From NCBI GenBank assembly GCA_905618925.1, contig CAJQTG010000018.1, forward strand, positions 1-34,362: a stretch of DNA of 34,362 nucleotides, given 5' to 3'. The first letter of the stretch is position 1. Every line of letters starts with the position of its first letter. The stretch is from an uncultured Candidatus Thioglobus sp. Its GTDB lineage: Bacteria > Pseudomonadota > Gammaproteobacteria > PS1 > Pseudothioglobaceae. Shown piece by piece: positions 16,365 through 27,042 of this stretch. The notes under the pieces were generated by a model. The model was not told the origin of the DNA and did not search any database. It was given only the letters and a program-made list of their open reading frames with translations. Made by a program: the position numbers and the translations under genes.

Positions 16365-17290
16365 ATACCTCTAATTCCAGCAACTCCTTGAGCTCCGATA
16401 CTCAAAGCTTTTTCAATTAGCTCTTTCTGCATTCCGCCAAGTAAAAAAACTGGCAAATTACACTTCTCAATAATCCCAGAAGCACCTTCCCACCCTAAGG
16501 GGATAGAGTCTGGATGAGTCAGTGTCTTTTCTATTGGTGACAAGCTGATGTAATCAGCAGAAATATTTTCTGCATGCAGAGCCTCATCAATGTTATGGGT
16601 TGATGCGCCGATTAGTTTTTCTTCAATAACTGGCCTTTCTTTTAGTGCCATTAGCTCTAAACTAGTTAGATGCCAGCCATCACAAAGTTCATTAAAAGTT
16701 TTATTTGGTGTATTTAAAATAAGTTTTGCCTGATTTTCTTTACACAGCCTGTATATTTTTTCTATGTAAGTATTATTAAGAGAGGTTTTACTTCTTAGCT
16801 GGATAAATTTAATTCCATTAGACAGTCGTTTTTTACATTCATTAAAGACTATATCGGATTGATGATTATCAGGTGTAATCCAATAAAATTTTGGCAGTGA
16901 AAATTTATGAATAATTCTCCACATGGTTGGGAGTAATTTGAAATTTTTGAAGTTATCTGCACTACTCCAAGTAATTTCTTGTCCTTCAAATCCTACCGGA
17001 TCACCTAAATAATCATCAATACTATAAACTGATAAATTGATAGTTTTTTCAGGATAGATATGCTGAATCTTTTGAACTAATTTGCAGTCTTTTACGGTGA
17101 TTCCCGTTTCTTCAAAAAGTTCTCTTATGATTGCGCTAATGTGATCTTCACCTGGCTCTACTTTGCCACCTGGAAGCTCCCAGAAGCCGGCCATAAATTG
17201 ATTTTTTTGGCGCTTAGCAATAAATACCTCACTATTACTATTGTGTATTATCCCAACTACTACTTCAATACTGGTATTTTTATAAGGCAC
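16361..17290 (-). CDS. Nudix (MutT-like) hydrolase fused to a ThiE-like domain
   Basis: A two-domain protein of 309 residues. Residues 1-130 are a MutT-type Nudix hydrolase that should remove oxidised nucleotides such as 8-oxo-dGTP. The Nudix box is perfect: Gly42, Glu48, Arg56-Glu57-Leu58, Glu60-Glu61 and Gly63-Ile64. Residues about 133-309 have the thiamine-phosphate-synthase fold, with QLRSK (164-168), DGWHL (204-208), GASTH (228-232) and LLGGM (283-287). However, the usual ND of the phosphate-binding stretch reads LILNT, and the GPIFPTxTK loop is replaced by LSPIEKTLTH, so ThiE activity is doubtful. Such fusions are widespread in gammaproteobacteria. The start is GTG at 17290; no in-frame ATG precedes the Nudix domain. 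Confidence 0.92.
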   Translation of the reverse strand: MPYKNTSIEVVVGIIHNSNSEVFIAKRQKNQFMAGFWELPGGKVEPGEDHISAIIRELFEETGITVKDCKLVQKIQHIYPEKTINLSVYSIDDYLGDPVGFEGQEITWSSADNFKNFKLLPTMWRIIHKFSLPKFYWITPDNHQSDIVFNECKKRLSNGIKFIQLRSKTSLNNTYIEKIYRLCKENQAKLILNTPNKTFNELCDGWHLTSLELMALKERPVIEEKLIGASTHNIDEALHAENISADYISLSPIEKTLTHPDSIPLGWEGASGIIEKCNLPVFLLGGMQKELIEKALSIGAQGVAGIRGI

Positions 17291-17389
17291 AATTTTTTAA
17301 ATTCTAGGTATTTAATGGACACATTTTCTATTATCACCGTTAACACAAGTCCGAGGTAAAATAACGACTTTAATATTTCAAATTATATT

Positions 17390-18949
17390 GTGGAACTTAA
17401 TAAAAAAATTCAATCACTCATGCCATTTAAGGATAGCCTTAAAGCTAACCTTATAGGAATTGAAAAAGAGGGTTTGCGAGTTTCAGATGATGGAAATATT
17501 GCCCAAAGCCCGCATCCAAAAGGGCTAGGTTCTGCCCTAAAAAACCCTGCAATCACTACAGACTTTAGTGAGGCTTTACTTGAATTAGTAACTCAGCCTT
17601 TAAAGGGAGCTGATCAAGTTCTAAATGAGCTGACGACAATCCATAATTATATTTATCATCACTTGCCAGAAAATGAACGATTTTGGCCTGCTAGTATGCC
17701 TTGTATATTAAGAGGTCAAACTAATATACCTATTGCCAATTATGGCAGTTCAAATTTAGGAATGATGAAAACAGTTTACAGGCGCGGCCTCTCTAATCGA
17801 TATGGAAGCGTAATGCAGGCAATCGCTGGTATTCATTTTAACTATTCATTTTCATTAGAGTTCTGGCAGTCATACCGTGGATTAATATCACCAACAGATA
17901 CTGACTCCAAAGACTTTATGGATATTCACTATATGGGGCTAACACGAAATGTTTTGAGATATGGCTGGTTAATTCCATACTTATTTGGAGCTTCTGCAAC
18001 AGTATGTAAATCATTTATGCATGATTATCATGAGCATAATTTAGAAGAGTTTGACGATAACACGTTGTATCTACCCTACGCGACTTCCCTAAGAATGGGT
18101 GATATTGGTTATCAGAATTCTCAAGAAGATGAGAAGGGAGTTAAGGCTAACTATAATAGTTTATGTCACTATATATATAGTCTTCGTGCAGCAATGCAAA
18201 CCAACTGTGAGGATTTTGAAAAGATTGGCCTAAAGAAAAATGGAGAATACCAACAGCTCAATACAAATATTCTTCAAATCGCAAACGAGTATTACTCATC
18301 AGTTCGTCCAAAGCCTATTCTGTATGCAAATGATAAGCCCCTCAGAGCCCTTAATAATAACGGCGTAGGTTATATTGAAATACGATCACTGGATATTAAT
18401 CCTTTGCTTGAAGTAGGTATTGATAAGCAGCAAATTGAGTTCTTAGAGGCATTCTTATTATTCTGTCTTTTGGAGGACTCTCCAGCTATTTCATCATCTG
18501 AGTTAGTAGATATTGACTCTAACGCTCTTTTAGTCGCTCATCAAGGCAGACAGCCTGGTTTAATTCTTAGGCATGTTGGTGAGGAAGTGACTCTAGCTGA
18601 TTGGGGTGAGAGTCTTTTTGAGAAAATAAAGCAAAGCTCTAAGCTGTTAAGTGATGCGCATCAAGAATCGGTAGAAAGCATTTCAATGCGAATTAAAGAT
18701 CCTGATTTAACGCCATCAGCAATAATGCTTAATGAAATGAAGCACCAGGAGAAAGGTTTTTTCGAATTCACGGATCAATATAGTCGTAAATATAAAACAC
18801 AAAATCAAGGGAAAGCTTTTGATAAGGACTATTTTCTTGGGCTAGATGAGCTGGCAATCAGCTCTATAAAAGAGCAACTAGAGCTTGAATCTAATGATGT
18901 TTTAAATTTTGATCAATTTTTAGAACAATATTTTGAAGATGACGCTTAA
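17390..18949 (+). CDS. gshA: Glutamate-cysteine ligase
   Basis: GshA makes gamma-glutamylcysteine from glutamate, cysteine and ATP, the first and limiting step of glutathione synthesis. At 519 residues it matches the gammaproteobacterial type (E. coli 518). The N-terminal LIGIEKEGLRV, the substrate region TTDFSEALLELVT, YGSSNLGMMKTVYRRGLSNRYG (read in parts) and IAGIHFNYSFS, plus YIEIRSLDINPL, are all as expected. The start is GTG at 17390, giving MELNKKIQSLMPFKDSL, with no better ATG nearby. Its 3' end overlaps the start of mnmE by 11 bases, so the two form an operon. It diverges from the Nudix fusion across 99 bases, where I see no clear promoter for either gene. Confidence 0.97.
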   Translation: MELNKKIQSLMPFKDSLKANLIGIEKEGLRVSDDGNIAQSPHPKGLGSALKNPAITTDFSEALLELVTQPLKGADQVLNELTTIHNYIYHHLPENERFWPASMPCILRGQTNIPIANYGSSNLGMMKTVYRRGLSNRYGSVMQAIAGIHFNYSFSLEFWQSYRGLISPTDTDSKDFMDIHYMGLTRNVLRYGWLIPYLFGASATVCKSFMHDYHEHNLEEFDDNTLYLPYATSLRMGDIGYQNSQEDEKGVKANYNSLCHYIYSLRAAMQTNCEDFEKIGLKKNGEYQQLNTNILQIANEYYSSVRPKPILYANDKPLRALNNNGVGYIEIRSLDINPLLEVGIDKQQIEFLEAFLLFCLLEDSPAISSSELVDIDSNALLVAHQGRQPGLILRHVGEEVTLADWGESLFEKIKQSSKLLSDAHQESVESISMRIKDPDLTPSAIMLNEMKHQEKGFFEFTDQYSRKYKTQNQGKAFDKDYFLGLDELAISSIKEQLELESNDVLNFDQFLEQYFEDDA

Positions 18950-20282
18950 GATAGATACTATATGCGCATTAGCAACCGCTATAGGCCAAAGTGGAATTGG
19001 AGTTGTTCGAGTTTCAGGCCCACTATCTAAAGTTATTTCTAACAAAATACTTCAAAAGGAGTTAAAGCCCAGGCATGCTTTTTATGGCGCTTTTTATGAC
19101 AATGAAGATAATACTATTGATAAAGGGGTAGCAATATACTTCCCCGGGCCTAACTCATATACTGGCGAGGATGTTGTTGAATTCCAGGGCCATGGCGGCA
19201 TGAGTGTTATGAGAAAAATTTTAGAAATTGCTTTATTTTTAGGCGCAAGACTTTCTGAGCCTGGAGAGTTTAGTAAAAGAGCCTTTCTAAATGGCAAGAT
19301 GGACTTAGTTCAGGCTGAGGCAGTTCAAGACTTAATTCAATCGAGCTCAGAAGAATCTGCCCTTAGCGCTGTAAGATCCTTAACGGGTGAATTCTCAGAT
19401 AAGATTAATCATTTACTTCTAGAGCTAACTTCATTAAGAGTTTTTGTTGAGGCAACTATTGATTTTTCTGATGAGGAGATAGATTTTCTTGAATCTCATC
19501 AAGTCTCAACTAAGCTTAAAAATTTAAAAGACTTACTTAAGAATATACTTGAGAGTGCCAACCAAGGGGCAATTTTAAGAGATGGGCTTCATGTTGCAAT
19601 TGCTGGAAAACCGAATGCAGGAAAGTCTAGCTTGCTTAATGCACTTACAAAACTGCCTAGTGCAATTGTTACAGATATTGCTGGAACCACAAGAGATGTG
19701 TTGAAAGAAACAATTCATATCGATGGAATGCCTCTTCATATTATTGATACAGCTGGACTTCACAATAGTGATGATATTATTGAGCAAGAAGGCATTAAAA
19801 GGGCATATACTGAAATTAATAATGCAGACGTAGTCTTACTCGTATTTGACACAAAAGACGATGTGCCTGACTTTTCAATATTGCCTGATTTGGTTAAAAA
19901 TAAACCAATTATTTGTATAAGAAATAAGATCGATCTTTTAAATGCCGAATCTGAAGTTATTAAGCTAGATACTCAATTAGAGGTTAGTCTTTCAGCTAAG
20001 AAGGGTGATGGAGTTGACTTACTAAGAAAAACACTAGCTGAATTTGCAGGTTTAAACTCCGACGGTGAAGGCGTTTTTCTAGCTCGAAAACGACATATTG
20101 ACTCAATTGATCAAACGCTCATATATATAAATAGTGCTCTGGAGCAATTAGAAGGCGGAGCAAGCGAGTTAGTAGCTGAAGATTTGCGTCAGGCAGGTAT
20201 GTCTCTTGGGCAAATTACTGGGGAGTTTTCTTCAGATGATTTATTGGGTGAAATCTTCTCCTCATTTTGTATTGGCAAATAG
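18939..20282 (+). CDS. mnmE: tRNA uridine-5-carboxymethylaminomethyl modification GTPase
   Basis: MnmE (TrmE), with MnmG, modifies the wobble uridine of several tRNAs, using GTP, tetrahydrofolate and glycine or ammonium. The order is: an N-terminal folate-binding domain beginning DTICALATAIGQSGIGVVR, a helical domain, an inserted G domain with P-loop GKPNAGKS (223-230), DTAG and NKID, and the catalytic C-terminal CIGK. All are present in 447 residues (E. coli 454). I start it at ATG 18939. An in-frame TTG six bases earlier is possible but adds only two residues. It overlaps the end of gshA by 11 bases. The rRNA promoter begins about 150 bases after its stop. Confidence 0.97.
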   Translation: MTLKIDTICALATAIGQSGIGVVRVSGPLSKVISNKILQKELKPRHAFYGAFYDNEDNTIDKGVAIYFPGPNSYTGEDVVEFQGHGGMSVMRKILEIALFLGARLSEPGEFSKRAFLNGKMDLVQAEAVQDLIQSSSEESALSAVRSLTGEFSDKINHLLLELTSLRVFVEATIDFSDEEIDFLESHQVSTKLKNLKDLLKNILESANQGAILRDGLHVAIAGKPNAGKSSLLNALTKLPSAIVTDIAGTTRDVLKETIHIDGMPLHIIDTAGLHNSDDIIEQEGIKRAYTEINNADVVLLVFDTKDDVPDFSILPDLVKNKPIICIRNKIDLLNAESEVIKLDTQLEVSLSAKKGDGVDLLRKTLAEFAGLNSDGEGVFLARKRHIDSIDQTLIYINSALEQLEGGASELVAEDLRQAGMSLGQITGEFSSDDLLGEIFSSFCIGK

Positions 20283-20435
20283 AGTACAATTATTTCTTTT
20301 CGTAAGAAAAAATAAAGGAAGTTAGAAAGTTCAAAAAAAGTCTCTAAATTATTGATTTTAAAGACTATTTGTAGGTGATTTATCCTATCAATTTAGACCC
20401 ATTAAAGTTTATTTGATAAATATTCGTAATATCAC
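20283..20435. other. Gap upstream of the rRNA promoter, AT-rich
   Basis: No gene is visible here. The first part has a weak imperfect hairpin (TTATTTCTTTTC with GAAAAAATAA, about 20291-20315) that could mark the end of the gshA-mnmE transcript. The last 40 bases before the promoter are A/T-tract rich, as expected of an UP element, but this is not a precise match. Confidence 0.4.
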
Positions 20436-20463
20436 TTGACGATACTACTTGAGCATGTATAAT
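20436..20463 (+). promoter_or_regulatory. rRNA operon promoter
   Basis: TTGACG (20436-20441) and a consensus TATAAT (20458-20463) are 16 bases apart. They are followed by TTTCCCGC, a C-rich start region of the kind seen at growth-rate- and ppGpp-controlled rRNA promoters. I see only this one convincing promoter; a second P2-type promoter was not found. Confidence 0.8.
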
Positions 20464-20478
20464 TTCCCGCTTTCACCG

Positions 20479-20547
20479 ACCAAAAAGAACTTTTTTAGTT
20501 GGTAGCTCTTTAAAAATTTATCAAGCAACTTGTGTGGGCACTCGTGC
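20479..20547 (+). promoter_or_regulatory. rRNA leader: hairpin, boxA and boxC-like antitermination region
   Basis: A hairpin (20479-20503, AAAAAG/CTTTTT plus ACC/GGT) is followed by boxA-like AGCTCTTTAAAAA (20504-20516) and by TTGTGTGGGCACT, which resembles the boxC element of E. coli rrn leaders. The order matches enterobacterial leaders, where boxA loads NusB-S10 to protect the untranslated transcript from Rho. Bases 20519-20547 also form the left arm of the 16S processing stem. Confidence 0.75.
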
Positions 20548-20648
20548 AAGAAATTGTGCAGTGCACATAAAAAACAAAAGCAGATAAGCTTTTTAAAAAA
20601 TTGAACTATTGGTTATAAAATGCCAAGTGTTCTAAAAAGTCAAAGATT

Positions 20649-22189
<1,541 letters not shown>

Positions 22190-22195
22190 AGAAAT

Positions 22196-22224
22196 GTACG
22201 AGTGTTCACACAAGTTGTTTGATA
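22196..22224 (+). other. Right arm of the 16S rRNA processing stem
   Basis: This 29-base arm is complementary to 20519-20547 with only a few mismatches, closing a long helix around 16S. Such helices are cut by RNase III to release the 17S precursor. The match is seen directly; the processing role is from knowledge of bacterial rRNA. Confidence 0.85.
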
Positions 22225-22279
22225 ATATTAAAGAAAGAGAAAAAGACCAATAACCCAAATTCAATTTAATTGATATTAA

Positions 22280-22356
<77 letters not shown>

Positions 22357-22383
22357 TATTTTCTGGGTTATTAGTTTTCTATT

Positions 22384-22459
22384 GGGGCTATAGCTCAGCT
22401 GGGAGAGCGCCTGGTTTGCATCCAGGAGGTCAGCAGTTCGATCCTGCTTAGCTCCACCA
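22384..22459 (+). tRNA. tRNA-Ala (TGC)
   Basis: A 76-base cloverleaf with acceptor stem GGGGCTA/TAGCTCC (one G-T pair), D-arm TAGCTCAGCTGGGAGAGC, anticodon loop TTTGCAT (anticodon TGC), T-arm CAGTTCGATCCTG and an encoded CCA. It lies 27 bases after tRNA-Ile, the usual order in this operon type. Confidence 0.98.
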
Positions 22460-22763
22460 TTTTTCTCGAATGAAAACTTAAATAAGATTTATTTATATGT
22501 CTTATTTAAGTTTTTATACCAAGCCTTGGTTTAACCCTTGGTTCGGAGCTCTTTAACAATTTGGATATGAAGTAAAGTTTGTTAAATACAATACAACGTA
22601 AAAAGGTGTATTGCATTGACACAACAATTTCAAAAAATATGGATTCTCATTGATAGATTTATCTATCATTGAAAAAATAGAATTCACCGATTGTATCGTA
22701 AGATACAGTTAGTGACTTCTCGGTGTAAAAAGAATCATTAACCCAGATACTTTGGGGTTATAT
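22460..22763 (+). other. tRNA-Ala to 23S spacer: hairpin, second boxA, left arm of 23S processing stem
   Basis: Three elements are visible. A perfect 15-base-pair hairpin lies at 22473-22487/22500-22514. A second boxA, GCTCTTTAACAA, is at 22548-22559, as usual before 23S. The left arm of the 23S processing helix includes 22572-22582 and 22616-22627, which match 25706-25716 and 25679-25690 as exact reverse complements. In addition, 22508-22523 is an exact 16-base complement of 25739-25754 beyond 23S. That stretch overlaps the right arm of the local hairpin, so the two pairings exclude each other. Confidence 0.75.
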
Positions 22764-25652
<2,889 letters not shown>

Positions 25653-25800
25653 TATAACACCCAAGATATTTGGAGATGTTGTTGTGTCAACAGGCAATAT
25701 GCCTTACAAACTTTACTTAATCCATTTTGTTATACCTTCTTGGTATAAAAACTTTTTAATTCACTTGAGATAAGTTTCGACTTAATTCAAGTAAGCAGTT
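25653..25800 (+). other. 23S-5S spacer with right arm of the 23S processing stem
   Basis: Bases 25679-25690 and 25706-25716 are exact complements of the left arm in the 16S-23S spacer. A small hairpin GGCAATATGCC (25693-25703) sits between them. Bases 25739-25754 can pair with 22508-22523. A further weak hairpin (TCACTTGA/TCAAGT, about 25761-25792) precedes 5S. No gene is present. Confidence 0.7.
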
Positions 25801-25919
25801 TGCTTAGTGACAATAGCAAGTGTGACCCACCTGATCCCATCCCGAACTCAGCAGTGAAACCACTTAGCGCCGATGGTAGTGTGGGGTCTCCCCATGTGAG
25901 AGTAGGACATTGCTAGGCT
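25801..25919 (+). rRNA. rrf: 5S ribosomal RNA
   Basis: About 119 bases. Helix I forms between GCTTAGTG at the 5' end and the 3' stretch ending GCTAGGC, with G-U pairs. The core stretches CCCACCTGATCCCATCC, CCGAACTCAG, AGTGAAAC and GCGCCGATGGTAGTG are typical of gammaproteobacterial 5S. End points are set by helix I and may be off by one or two bases. Confidence 0.95.
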
Positions 25920-25927
25920 TTTATTCT

Positions 25928-25964
25928 AAATACCCCGATCTTTTTTAAGGCGGGGTATTTTTTT
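25928..25964 (+). terminator. Intrinsic terminator of the rRNA operon
   Basis: A perfect 10-base-pair stem (AAATACCCCG 25928-25937 with CGGGGTATTT 25951-25960), a 13-base loop and a run of seven T. It is nine bases after 5S and is the strongest intrinsic terminator in the window. Confidence 0.92.
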
Positions 25965-26024
25965 ATCTGATTCTTAATCACGTAAAATAAAACCATCATT
26001 ATTGCCAAAATTAATCAAGAACCC

Positions 26025-26978
26025 ATGACTGATAACATTGAAGTAAGGACAATTGCTAATGGAATCAGCGTAATTGATTCTGGCTACTTCAGTAGTGATT
26101 TTGCAGCTATATATATTATTAAGCAAAATAATAAGGTTGTGATCATTGAAACTGGAACTGCCTTTAGTGTTTCTAATGTTCAAAAAGCACTCAAGCAAGA
26201 TGGCCTTAGTTTTAGAGATGTTGTTTATGTAATTCCTACTCATGTTCATCTTGATCATGCAGGAGGTGCTGGTGAGCTTATGAAACAATGCCGAAATGCC
26301 AGCCTAATAGTTCATCCACGCGGCGCAAGACATATGATTGATCCCACTAAGCTAATAGCTGGAGCTATGGCGGTCTATGGTGAGCAAAAATTTAAGAAGT
26401 TGTACGGTGAAATTATCCCAATAGAAGCATCTAGAGTTATAGAAGCAGATGACAACTTTATTTTAGATTTTGAGGGAAGAGAGTTAAAGTTTATCGATAC
26501 TCCAGGACATGCAAGACATCATTTTTGCATTTGGGATATACAAACAAAGTCAATGTTTACTGGAGATACATTTGGCATCTCTTATCGTGATCTTGATTAC
26601 AATGATGAAGTATATATTTTTCCAAGTACAAGCCCGGTGCAGTTTGATCCAGAGGAGTTAATTAAAAGCATACATAAAATTATGGAATATAATCCTCAGA
26701 GGGTCTGCTTAACACACTTTTCTGCAATTACACCAACTAAGAAAGTAGTTGAGCAGTTAATAGATGGTATTAATTTTGTAAGCAATCTGGCAAAAAAATA
26801 TGCAACTAAGGATGACGCTAAATTAGTAATACATAATGAGATGATGGACTACTTTCTAAAAGGGATTGAAAAGAGTGGCTTCAAAGACCTTAATTTTTGC
26901 AGAAATAGATTAGAGCTTGATGTCAAAATAAATACCCTAGGTTTGATTCACTGGCAACAAATTATTACTACTATTTGA
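26025..26978 (+). CDS. Metallo-beta-lactamase-fold hydrolase
   Basis: A 317-residue cytoplasmic protein of the MBL superfamily, which covers glyoxalase II-like thioesterases, lactonases, phosphodiesterases and others. The metal-binding motif is complete: His73-x-His75-x-Asp77-His78 in THVHLDHAGG. It is followed by DTPGHARHH, the bridging Asp in FTGDTFG and a late His in CLTHFSAI. The C-terminal third (about 215-317) is helical and not diagnostic to me. The gene begins 61 bases after the rRNA terminator, so it needs its own promoter; none is convincing. It ends 64 bases before the RND-type permease gene, which has its own -10 box. The family is firm; the substrate is unknown. Confidence 0.88.
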   Translation: MTDNIEVRTIANGISVIDSGYFSSDFAAIYIIKQNNKVVIIETGTAFSVSNVQKALKQDGLSFRDVVYVIPTHVHLDHAGGAGELMKQCRNASLIVHPRGARHMIDPTKLIAGAMAVYGEQKFKKLYGEIIPIEASRVIEADDNFILDFEGRELKFIDTPGHARHHFCIWDIQTKSMFTGDTFGISYRDLDYNDEVYIFPSTSPVQFDPEELIKSIHKIMEYNPQRVCLTHFSAITPTKKVVEQLIDGINFVSNLAKKYATKDDAKLVIHNEMMDYFLKGIEKSGFKDLNFCRNRLELDVKINTLGLIHWQQIITTI

Positions 26979-27011
26979 GACTTGAACTCAAATAATATGA
27001 TACTAAATAGC

Positions 27012-27017
27012 TATAAT
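27012..27017 (+). promoter_or_regulatory. Putative -10 element for the permease/LolA-like/barrel unit
   Basis: A consensus TATAAT lies 26 bases before the ATG at 27043. I see no good -35 hexamer at 16-18 bases; TTGAAC at 26982-26987 is too far (24 bases). The promoter may be weak or activator-dependent. Confidence 0.35.
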
Positions 27018-27042
27018 ATACATCTCATTTAAATCCCTAAGT

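Noticed and set aside
17291-17389. Divergent promoters for the Nudix fusion and gshA.
   Set aside because: I tried both strands and found no -35/-10 pair with acceptable spacing and match; the region must hold promoters but I cannot place them.
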